Part shown: positions 37,611-45,203 of the stretch, piece by piece
Layout: every line of letters begins with the position of its first letter
How positions within the stretch are numbered: the first letter of the stretch is position 1
Assembly (NCBI GenBank): GCA_023412475.1
Contig: JAEYNR010000080.1
Coordinates: 10,158-74,157, forward strand
DNA: 64,000 nt
Origin: Fibrobacterota bacterium
GTDB lineage: Bacteria; Fibrobacterota; Chitinivibrionia; Chitinivibrionales; Chitinispirillaceae
Direction: 5' to 3'
Notes under the pieces: generated by a model
What the model saw: only the letters and a program-made list of their open reading frames with translations
The model's database searches: none
Told to the model about the DNA's origin: nothing
Translations under genes and position numbers: made by a program

Positions 37611-39812
37611 ATGAATTTGTCCTTAAAAACAGGTGAAATAGTCTCGGTTCTCAAACGTGAAATCGAACAGTTCTCCTCTTACTCTCAGATCGCAGACATC
37701 GGTGAAGTAATGCAAGCTGGTGATGGAATCGCCAGAGTGTATGGCCTGCAATCCGTGATTTCAGGCGAGCTTCTGCAGATTGATATTCCAGGAAAGGAGC
37801 CGGTTACCGGAATCGCACTTAATCTGGAAGAAGACAATGTAGGGGTGGTGCTTCTGGATGATCACACTAGTGTAAAAGAGGGGCATATTGTCAAACGTAC
37901 TGCTAAAGTCGTCAGTGTACCTGCAGGAGAGCAACTGCTGGGAAGAGTCGTTGACCCCTTGGGGCGTCCTCTGGATGGCGGTGACCCTATTGTAACATCC
38001 GTTACCAAACCTGTCGAATGCAAAGCTCCCGGAATAGTTGACAGACAAAATGTTTCTGAGCCCCTGTTTACTGGAACCAAAGCAATCGATGCCCTGGTTC
38101 CTATAGGAAAAGGACAGCGGGAGCTGATAATTGGTGATCGTCGCACAGGAAAAACCGCCTTAGCCATAGATGCAATCATAAATCAGGCTAAAAACGTCTC
38201 AGAACCAGTCTACTGTTTTTATGTGGCAATTGGCCAGAAACGCTCATCGATAGTCAGAGTGGTGGAAAAACTGCGTCAACATGATGCGATGAAATATACC
38301 ACCATAGTCTGTGCTACAGCCGGAGATCCGGCCCCTATGCAATATATCGCTCCATACGCAGCGTGCGCCATGGCTGAATACTTCCGTGACACCGGAAAAC
38401 ATGCACTTATCGTATACGACGATCTGACCAAACAGGCTCAGGCATACCGCCAAATCTCTTTACTATTACGCAGACCACCAGGACGTGAGGCTTATCCGGG
38501 TGATATTTTCTATCTCCACTCACGTTTACTGGAAAGAGCTGCTAAACTCAATGATAAACGTGGTGGTGGTTCTCTGACTGCACTTCCCATAGTAGAAACA
38601 CAGGCTGGCGATATCTCAGCCTATATTCCAACCAATGTGATCTCTATTACTGACGGGCAGATATTTCTGGAAACTCATCTTTTCAACTCCGGAATACGCC
38701 CTGCAATAAATGCCGGTATCTCTGTATCGCGTGTTGGAGGATCTGCGCAAATAAAAGCGATGAGACAGACCGCTGGATCATTACGGCTCGAACTGGCTCA
38801 GTTCAGGGAACTGGCTGCTTTCAGTCAATTCTCAGCCGATCTGGACAAATCGACCAAACAGCAGCTTGATCGTGGCGAACGTCTCACCGAGATTCTCAAA
38901 CAAAAGCAGTATCAGCCCATGGATATTTTTGATCAGGTGATGATCATTTATGCCGGCACTCACGGGTATCTTGATGGTTACCCAGTTTCAAAGCTGGAAA
39001 TATACGAACGTCATCTGCATCTTTTTCTCAGAGAGAAGTATAATTCCTTTATGGTAAAATTGAGAGAGAAAGGACAATTCACAGAAGAACTGGATAAAGA
39101 AGCACGAGCGGTGCTGGAGGATTTTGCCTCCCAGTTTGATCCATCACTTTCTCTGGAGAGTCTTGAGGCCAAGTTTTACAACAGACACTCATTGGTTATG
39201 GCATCTGCAGACTCTCCCGGAATGAACCGTCTTGAAATCTATAAACTAATCGAGAGAGTAACCGCTAAAGAACTGCTGTCTCCATCTCTGGAAAAAGAAA
39301 TTGGTGATATTCTTCAGGAACCCAAAGAGCTGAGCTTTTCCTTTAGAGATAAGTTTGACAAAATCATTCAAGAATGTGTAATACTTGACATCGAGTATCA
39401 GCTCAGTCTTGATGAGCTGTTTTTGAAAGCTGCAGATCATCTTTCGGAAAAGGTGCAGTATGGAGCTGATGCCATCTACAAGCGGCTTATCGATCGCGAA
39501 CAGACCTCTTCAACTGCATTGACATCGGTACTCGCCGTTCCTCACCTGGTAGTTCCGGGCAAAAACAAATTCGCTTTGGTGGCGGTACGCAGTAAACCTG
39601 GTATCTCTTTTAGCACCAGTGCGCCCAATGTTCGTGCTACATTCTTTTTGGCAGGAACAATCGATGAGCGTAGCACCCATTTACATGCACTGGCTGCTAT
39701 CGCTCAGGCTGTTAATAACCAAAGTTTCCTTAACCGCTGGATAAATGCCCAGAACAGTGAGGAATTACGTTCAATTATGCTTTCTCCCCGTAGAAAACAG
39801 GAAGCGATGTAA
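37611..39812 (+). CDS. atpA: ATP synthase subunit alpha fused to a PTS EIIA domain
   Basis: A 733-residue protein; normal alpha subunits have about 505. Residues 1 to about 512 are a complete alpha subunit: N-terminal beta-barrel (IGEVMQAGDGIARVYGL), P-loop GDRRTGKT (165-172), SGIRPAINAGISVSRVGGSA with the arginine finger R374, and the C-terminal helical bundle ending near VLEDFASQFD. A linker of about 75 residues (NRLEIYKLIERVTAKELL) follows. Residues about 588-729 read as a PTS EIIA type-2 (PtsN/fructose) domain: LDIEYQLSLDELFLKAADHL, DREQTSSTALTSVLAVPHLV with the predicted phospho-acceptor H645, VRSKPGISFSTSAPNVRATFF, and AGTIDERSTHLHALAAIAQA. There is no stop or frame change across the join. 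Similar EIIA tails occur on some ion antiporters and channels. I infer phosphorylation-dependent control of the enzyme. Confidence 0.93.
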   Translation: MNLSLKTGEIVSVLKREIEQFSSYSQIADIGEVMQAGDGIARVYGLQSVISGELLQIDIPGKEPVTGIALNLEEDNVGVVLLDDHTSVKEGHIVKRTAKVVSVPAGEQLLGRVVDPLGRPLDGGDPIVTSVTKPVECKAPGIVDRQNVSEPLFTGTKAIDALVPIGKGQRELIIGDRRTGKTALAIDAIINQAKNVSEPVYCFYVAIGQKRSSIVRVVEKLRQHDAMKYTTIVCATAGDPAPMQYIAPYAACAMAEYFRDTGKHALIVYDDLTKQAQAYRQISLLLRRPPGREAYPGDIFYLHSRLLERAAKLNDKRGGGSLTALPIVETQAGDISAYIPTNVISITDGQIFLETHLFNSGIRPAINAGISVSRVGGSAQIKAMRQTAGSLRLELAQFRELAAFSQFSADLDKSTKQQLDRGERLTEILKQKQYQPMDIFDQVMIIYAGTHGYLDGYPVSKLEIYERHLHLFLREKYNSFMVKLREKGQFTEELDKEARAVLEDFASQFDPSLSLESLEAKFYNRHSLVMASADSPGMNRLEIYKLIERVTAKELLSPSLEKEIGDILQEPKELSFSFRDKFDKIIQECVILDIEYQLSLDELFLKAADHLSEKVQYGADAIYKRLIDREQTSSTALTSVLAVPHLVVPGKNKFALVAVRSKPGISFSTSAPNVRATFFLAGTIDERSTHLHALAAIAQAVNNQSFLNRWINAQNSEELRSIMLSPRRKQEAM

Positions 39813-39818
39813 AAAGCC

Positions 39819-40676
39819 ATGATTGGATTAAGAGAATATAACAAAAAAATCACCAGCCTGAAGAATACCAGGAAAATCACCAGTTCCATGAAAATGATCT
39901 CCTCGGTTAAACTTCAGAAATATATGAAAACGCATCTGGCTGCGCTCCCTTTTTGTCAGGCATCGATGTCAATGCTTAACCAGATTGCATCTCTGAATCG
40001 GAATTCAAATATATTCTGTAATGGATATCCGGAAGTTAAAAGATCTCTGATAGTCCTGTTTTCTGGTGACAGAGGATTATGCGGCAGATTTAATACAAAT
40101 GCAATCAGAAAAGCTATACAGCTCTCTGATATACTCTCTTCCAAAAAATACGAATGTCTCTTCAGCTTTGCAGGTTCAAAGGGATATACATTTTTCAAAC
40201 GGCAAAGATTACCTGTGGAAAAAGTTTACGAGGGAAGCTCCGTCCCAAATTATACCACTGCTACAGCTATAGCTGATGATCTGTTTGCCAGATTTATACA
40301 AGGCGATTTTCAGGAAATCTGGATTGTATATACAAGAAAAGCGGTATTACAGGAAGAGCCTTGCATAGAACGCCTTTTGCCCTTTGATATTAATAAGGAT
40401 TTAACCACTGCACCCCAAGAGGTCTTACATGAGGAGAACCCCAATGAGTTGCTAAATAATTTTTCAAAATTAGCTCTCAGGGCGAAAATCTATAGAACAC
40501 ATCTGGATTCAACTGTAAGTGAGCATACAGCCCGCATGGGTGCAATGGATGCAGCAACAACTAACTGTGACAAGATGATTCAACGGTATATCAAACTGCG
40601 CAACCGCGCAAGGCAAACAGCTATTACCACAGAACTCACCGAAATAGTCTCAGGAAAAGAAACTATTGACCAATAA
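39819..40676 (+). CDS. atpG: F1Fo ATP synthase subunit gamma
   Basis: The rotor shaft subunit, 285 residues. It has the N-terminal helix motif LREYNKKITSLKNTRKITSS, the SGDRGLCGRFNTN core motif, and the C-terminal helix with HTARMGAMDAATTNCDKMI. It follows the fused alpha gene after only six bases. Length and both terminal helices are normal. Confidence 0.95.
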   Translation: MIGLREYNKKITSLKNTRKITSSMKMISSVKLQKYMKTHLAALPFCQASMSMLNQIASLNRNSNIFCNGYPEVKRSLIVLFSGDRGLCGRFNTNAIRKAIQLSDILSSKKYECLFSFAGSKGYTFFKRQRLPVEKVYEGSSVPNYTTATAIADDLFARFIQGDFQEIWIVYTRKAVLQEEPCIERLLPFDINKDLTTAPQEVLHEENPNELLNNFSKLALRAKIYRTHLDSTVSEHTARMGAMDAATTNCDKMIQRYIKLRNRARQTAITTELTEIVSGKETIDQ

Positions 40677-40686
40677 TGGAGTGTAT

Positions 40687-42126
40687 ATGACTACAGATAA
40701 AAACGATATAGACCAATTTCAAAATACCGGAAAAATTGTTCAGGTGGTAGGGGCTGTTGTGGATGTCTCCTTTGAAGATGGTGATTTGCCAGAAATCAAT
40801 ACCGCTTTAAATATAGTGTTACCGGATTCTGATAATTTCCAATCCAGAACCCTAATACTTGAAACTACACAGCATCTGGGTGAAAGAGTCGTAAGAACAA
40901 TCGCCATGGACAGTACTGATGGCTTAGCCAGAGGTATGCAGGTCACTAATACAAAAGAGATGATCACTGTTCCTGTGGGTCCTGAAGTTCTGGGAAGAAT
41001 TATCAATGTTATCGGTGAACCTGTAGATGGCGGCAGTGCGATAAAATCAGCAAAACGCTATCCGATCCATCGACCTGCTCCCTCTTATCAGGATCAGAGC
41101 ACAACAAATGAGGTACTGGTCACCGGTATCAAAGTAATAGACCTGCTGGAACCTTATGTAAAGGGAGGAAAGATTGGTCTTTTCGGTGGCGCCGGAGTGG
41201 GAAAAACCGTTCTTATAATGGAGCTTATCAATAATATTGCTACCGCATACCAGGGCTATTCAGTTTTTGCCGGCATAGGAGAAAGAACCCGTGAGGGAAC
41301 ACAGCTCTGGGGAGAGATGAAAGAATCTGGAGTGCTTGACAGGACAGCGCTTGTTTTTGGACAGATGAACGAACCTCCCGGAGCTCGTGCCAGAATTGGA
41401 CTCTCTGCATTGAGTATTGCAGAGTATTTCCGGGATGAACAGAGCACTGACGTTCTTCTGTTTGTTGACAATATGTTCCGTTTTGTTCAGGCAGGCTCGG
41501 AAGTATCGGCATTACTTGGCCGAATTCCTTCGGCGGTAGGTTACCAACCTACACTTGCAACCGATATCGGTGAATTACAGGAAAGGATCACCTCCACCAA
41601 AAACGGCTCTGTCACCTCTGTCCAGGCCATTTACGTTCCAGCCGATGATTACACCGATCCGGCACCTGCAACAACATTTACTCATCTGGATGCCACTACC
41701 AATTTAAGCCGCGCTATTCAGGAAATTGGAATATACCCCGCTGTCGATCCGCTGGAATCCAGTTCAACAATCCTGACTCCTGATATAGTAGGCCAGGACC
41801 ATTATCGCACCGCCAGAAGAGTGCAGGAACTGCTGGAACTCTACCGTAACCTTCAGGATATTATCGCGATTTTAGGTATGGATGAGCTCTCTGAAGATGA
41901 CAGAAAAGCTGTCGAACGTGCCAGAAAAGTTCAGAAATTTTTGAGCCAACCTTTTAAAGTGGCAGAACATTTTACCGGAATCAAAGGGAAATTTGTTACT
42001 CTTGAGGATTCTATCCGCTCCTTTGCGGAAATTCTTGATGGCAAACATGACGATCTTCCTGAACAGGCTTTCTACATGGTTGGAACAGTTGAAGACGCGC
42101 GCGAAAAAGCCAAACAGTTAAGGTAA
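40687..42126 (+). CDS. atpD: F1Fo ATP synthase subunit beta
   Basis: The catalytic subunit of F1. The ATG at 40687 has GGAG five bases upstream and is preferred to 40666, which would overlap atpG by eleven bases (numbers below count from 40666). P-loop GGAGVGKT is at 174-181. GERTREG, the catalytic and regulatory segments and MDELSEDDRKAVERARK (the DELSEED lever) are intact. It should be fully active; no unusual insertion is seen. Confidence 0.96.
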   Translation: MTTDKNDIDQFQNTGKIVQVVGAVVDVSFEDGDLPEINTALNIVLPDSDNFQSRTLILETTQHLGERVVRTIAMDSTDGLARGMQVTNTKEMITVPVGPEVLGRIINVIGEPVDGGSAIKSAKRYPIHRPAPSYQDQSTTNEVLVTGIKVIDLLEPYVKGGKIGLFGGAGVGKTVLIMELINNIATAYQGYSVFAGIGERTREGTQLWGEMKESGVLDRTALVFGQMNEPPGARARIGLSALSIAEYFRDEQSTDVLLFVDNMFRFVQAGSEVSALLGRIPSAVGYQPTLATDIGELQERITSTKNGSVTSVQAIYVPADDYTDPAPATTFTHLDATTNLSRAIQEIGIYPAVDPLESSSTILTPDIVGQDHYRTARRVQELLELYRNLQDIIAILGMDELSEDDRKAVERARKVQKFLSQPFKVAEHFTGIKGKFVTLEDSIRSFAEILDGKHDDLPEQAFYMVGTVEDAREKAKQLR

Positions 42127-42128
42127 AT

Positions 42129-42386
42129 ATGAAAAACTTCCATTTCAAATTAGTTACCCCCGATGGTGTGATGGTTGATGCTTCACTCTGGCAAATCTCT
42201 GCCTCAAACTCTTTGGGCTGCTTTGCCATCCGTGCACAACATGCCGAAATCTTTACTTCCCTAAACCCCGGCGAGCTGATTCTTGCCTATTCACCAGACA
42301 AGCGGGAATCCATTCAGATCGGGCCTGGTTTTCTGGAATTTAAGCCCGAGTGTGGCTGTACGGTAATTTGTGAAAAAAAACTTTGA
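42129..42386 (+). CDS. atpC: F1Fo ATP synthase subunit epsilon, short form
   Basis: An 85-residue epsilon subunit; the usual bacterial length is 130-140. Only the N-terminal beta-sandwich is present (FKLVTPDGVMVDAS, GCFAIRAQHAEIFTSLNPGE, IQIGPGFLEFKPECGCTVIC). The C-terminal helical hairpin that inhibits ATP hydrolysis is missing because the gene ends at the TGA at 42384. Short epsilon subunits are known from a few lineages such as green sulfur bacteria. It starts two bases after atpD. Confidence 0.9.
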   Translation: MKNFHFKLVTPDGVMVDASLWQISASNSLGCFAIRAQHAEIFTSLNPGELILAYSPDKRESIQIGPGFLEFKPECGCTVICEKKL

Positions 42387-42747
42387 TAAAGGAAGAGTTT
42401 CTTCAGTTACACGGGTGCATCACAAATGAAATCTATTGTGGTAAGCTGATGAATGTCGTTACCAATTCTCCCACGCCCAATATGAAACGGTTACAAATGC
42501 CACTGACTAACAAAGACGTGCTTGCAAGCGTATTCAGCACTCAGGCAACATGATTAGTATCCTATTGACAAGTTTTGAAAAAAAGAGGGCGATTTTATTT
42601 GAGCAGAGATCAGGAGGCCTGAAGTGCTCACCCTCTTTTTTCCAAGTTTCGAATTTCGGGTATATAAATTTGAATTTTTTCCAACTTAATTCAAAATTTT
42701 AATTTCGAATTTTAATACTTATTTCCATTACTTCTGAAGACCAGATT
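42387..42747. other. Spacer after the ATP synthase operon
   Basis: Contains the nested hairpin described at 42577-42641 and AT-rich sequence with AATTTCGAATTTTAAT strings before the ankyrin gene's stop. No coding potential recognised in 42387-42570. Confidence 0.6.
42577..42641 (+). terminator. Nested hairpin: operon terminator or small structured RNA
   Basis: Three nested stems: AAAAAAGAGGG with CCCTCTTTTTT (outer), GAGCA (42601-42605) with TGCTC (42625-42629), and TCAGG (42610-42614) with CCTGA (42618-42622). The 3' arm ends in six T, as in a terminator. TTGACA lies just upstream at 42565-42570. It is about 190 bases after atpC, so it may terminate the operon or be the 3' end of a separate RNA. 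Confidence 0.6.
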
Positions 42748-43368
42748 TCATTCCTGCTCCTCAAAGCCATCCACCGGGGACTCCTCTTCAAAACCCAGGT
42801 CTTCAGATGCTGCAGCGCTCCATTGTGGAACAGTGGCTTTGGTGTATGGTTTAAGATCCTTATCTGAAATGGTGAAAGCATTTCTTTCCGGCTTTCCCCT
42901 TCCTCCCTTTGATTCGATCAGCTCTGCAGCTTCAGTCTGATTAGCGTGGTAAGCACGGGTCAGTGCAGTTTCTTCATATTGGTCGATTGCGTTTACACTG
43001 GCTCCATTATCAAGCAACGATCCAATTATCTTATTGTGCCCGTTTTCAGCAGCTAACATCAACGAAGTTGTTCCGCGAACTTTTCCTCTGGCGTTTACAT
43101 CTGCTCCATTTTTTATAAGGATTTTTACCAGAGAATGGTGACCTTCTTCCGACGCACGCATCAAAGCAGTATATCCGGCTGAATCTGAAGCATTCACATC
43201 AGCGCCATTTTTGATCAGAAGTTCTGCTACTTCCATTCTTCCATTCCACGATGCTTCAACTAAGGATGTTCTTCCATGCATATCCATGGCATTAACATCA
43301 GCACCTTCGCTTAGAAGTTGTTTTACTGTTTCCAAATCACCTTTTGCACTCGCGCGCAATAGATTCAT
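42748..43368 (-). CDS. Ankyrin-repeat protein
   Basis: A 206-residue soluble protein with about five ankyrin repeats (LLRASAKGDLETVKQLLSEG, GRTSLVEASWNGRMEVAELL, GYTALMRASEEGHHSLVKIL, TTSLMLAAENGHNKIIGSLL, EETALTRAYHANQTEAAELI). The C-terminal 50 residues are polar and acidic. The ATG at 43368 has GGAG five bases upstream; the longer frame to 43530 includes improbable sequence. Ankyrin repeats mediate protein-protein contacts; the partner is unknown. It is convergent with the ATP synthase operon. Confidence 0.88.
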   Translation of the reverse strand: MNLLRASAKGDLETVKQLLSEGADVNAMDMHGRTSLVEASWNGRMEVAELLIKNGADVNASDSAGYTALMRASEEGHHSLVKILIKNGADVNARGKVRGTTSLMLAAENGHNKIIGSLLDNGASVNAIDQYEETALTRAYHANQTEAAELIESKGGRGKPERNAFTISDKDLKPYTKATVPQWSAAASEDLGFEEESPVDGFEEQE

Positions 43369-44056
43369 ACACGCTCCTCTTCTTGAGTTCCCTATAAAAA
43401 AATGATATTTGCTGGTTCTTGCATAGATAGATTTGAGATCAATAAATGCAAAAACAGAACCAGAATAACACATTCGACACGCAATTATACTTTCGGTGAT
43501 AGTGGCTAAGCAAGCAGATTTTTTAGACACGTTTGCTTAGATCACGGCTTCGGAAAAAAGCGGACTTGCTCTCTAAACTATGTTTACTTACCGTTTGATT
43601 TGTTGTTAATGAAAGAAGCACTGATATGAGGGTCTACACTTAAAACAAAAATTCAATTTATTGTTGACATCATCCAGTGAAAAGGATAGTTTTAATGTAA
43701 TTACTGTGCTATCACATGATAATAGAAATCAGGAGAAAATTTAAATCACAATTCTTAAAACCTAAACAAATTCCAAAATTCTAATTTCTAAACAGGGATA
43801 AGAGTGTTTCAAGTAACTATGTTTATCAGTGAGTCCTCTTTGCCATTTCCTGTTCTTGTTTCGGATTTCGTTTTTCGGATTTCGTGCTTATTCTGTTGTC
43901 GGGATTTGTTTAGAATTTGGGGTTTGAATTTTAGGATTTCACAACTACAATTGAATAATATTAAAATTACAGGATCTAATCAGGTATTTGTTACAATAGA
44001 TACATTATAATGATCATATCGCACTATCTACCAAGTTTAATAAACAGGAGGATCTA
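43369..44056. other. Repeat-bearing spacer
   Basis: A 688-base AT-rich spacer that holds dispersed repeat B copy 2 (43744-43819) and adjacent GTTTCGGATTTCG strings at 43859 and 43873. Nothing else recognised. Confidence 0.6.
43744..43819 (-). repeat. Dispersed intergenic repeat B, copy 2
   Basis: Inverted relative to copy 1 at 28983-29059, about six differences over 76 bases. A third region at 52790-52835 shares only the edge strings (GTTTCGGATTTCGTACTT). The element contains no open frame. Confidence 0.85.
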
Positions 44057-44170
44057 ATGGCAAAAGGCAAAGATAAGGGAGTGACAAAAAACAACAAGCC
44101 CAAGCTGTCAGTTAAAGAAAGGAAAGAAAAGAAGAAGGAAAAACAGGCAGCTAAAAACGCCACTTTTTAA
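44057..44170 (+). CDS. Very small lysine-rich protein, 37 residues
   Basis: A complete small gene: AGGAGG five bases before ATG, then MAKGKDKGVTKNNKPKLS followed by VKERKEKKKEKQAAKNATF and TAA. The protein is almost one third lysine, with no hydrophobic segment. Similar short basic proteins with this kind of start occur in many bacteria and may bind nucleic acid, but no function is established. A hairpin follows eleven bases after the stop. Confidence 0.7.
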   Translation: MAKGKDKGVTKNNKPKLSVKERKEKKKEKQAAKNATF

Positions 44171-44180
44171 AACAGAACAG

Positions 44181-44196
44181 GCGGGAATTTTCCCGC
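44181..44196. terminator. Shared hairpin between small basic protein and metF
   Basis: GCGGGA and TCCCGC with a four-base loop, followed by TTATTTT. It lies between two convergent genes and directly abuts the metF stop, so it can serve both. Confidence 0.75.
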
Positions 44197-45087
44197 TTAT
44201 TTTGACAAACCAATCGAACTGGTCACCCCAAGCTGACCATAAATCTGAGCTGTGGCGCTTGATTTGTTGAGGGTATAAAAATGAACCCCTCTGACTCCAT
44301 TGTCCAGAAGGTCACGAACCTGCTCGGTTGCCCAATGGATACCCACCTTTTCAAAAAGAGTATCATCTTCAGCTCTTGCAAGTGCTTTTAATAACCGTGC
44401 CGGAAAACGAGCACCCAAAGCCAGCTCTGCCATACGCAACACTCCCTTTCTGGAAGTAACAGGCATGATACCGGCCAGAATGGGAACATTTATGCCAGCC
44501 AACTCACATCGTTCGCAGAAATCGTAGAAATCTCTGTTATCAAAAAAGAGCTGTGTGCAGATATAATCAGCACCCTCATCAACTTTTCTCTTAAGGTATT
44601 CGATCTCCTGAAGCCGGTTGGGAGTTTCAGAGTGACCTTCCGGATACCCTGCGATTCCAATCCCCATATCAGGGAAATTAGTTTTAATTAATCTGACTAA
44701 TTCAGAGGCGTGTAACAACCCATCAGGATGACTGATAAAAGAAGGATTGTTGCGAGGCGGATCACCACGAAGTGCCATGATATTATTTATGCCACTATTA
44801 TGATATTTTTCCAGAACAGAAAATAGCTCCGCTTTCGAAGAGCCTACACAGGTAAGGTGTGAGACTACCGCCAGATTCGTCTCGTTCTGAATACGCATCA
44901 CCAGATCATGAGTCAATTCTCTTGTTGACCCCCCTGCACCGTAGGTCACACTTACATATGCCGGTTTTAGTGGAACCAGTTCGGAAATAGTTGTAAATAA
45001 CTGATCAGAAGCAGTCTTGTCTTTAGGCGGGAAAAATTCAAAACTGAATGCCACTTTGTTACTTTTTAAAATATCGGCAATATGCAT
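44197..45087 (-). CDS. metF: 5,10-methylenetetrahydrofolate reductase
   Basis: A 296-residue FAD enzyme that reduces methylene-tetrahydrofolate to methyl-tetrahydrofolate for methionine synthesis. Family motifs: FSFEFFPPKD near the N-terminus, SVTYGAGGSTRE, HLTCVGSSKAEL, NIMALRGDPPRNN, GIAGYPEGHSE, GADYICTQLFFDN and GVRGVHFYTLNKS. The ATG at 45087 has AGGA six bases upstream and is preferred to the upstream TTG at 45093. It is monocistronic, with terminators on each side. Confidence 0.95.
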   Translation of the reverse strand: MHIADILKSNKVAFSFEFFPPKDKTASDQLFTTISELVPLKPAYVSVTYGAGGSTRELTHDLVMRIQNETNLAVVSHLTCVGSSKAELFSVLEKYHNSGINNIMALRGDPPRNNPSFISHPDGLLHASELVRLIKTNFPDMGIGIAGYPEGHSETPNRLQEIEYLKRKVDEGADYICTQLFFDNRDFYDFCERCELAGINVPILAGIMPVTSRKGVLRMAELALGARFPARLLKALARAEDDTLFEKVGIHWATEQVRDLLDNGVRGVHFYTLNKSSATAQIYGQLGVTSSIGLSK

Positions 45088-45165
45088 TATCAATCCTAAC
45101 TTTAGAATCTGGATTTAACGGATAATCTGTTATTTCGTTTAATACAGGCATTTATTAAATAAAAA

Positions 45166-45190
45166 AGGCAGGAGTATAGTTATCCTGCCT
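45166..45190. terminator. Bidirectional terminator downstream of the fibro-slime gene
   Basis: AGGCAGGA (45166-45173) and TCCTGCCT (45183-45190) form an 8-bp stem flanked by AAAAA on the left and a run of eight or more T on the right. It lies 14 bases after the stop of the minus-strand fibro-slime gene. Confidence 0.88.
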
Positions 45191-45203
45191 TTTTTTTTCC
45201 AGA

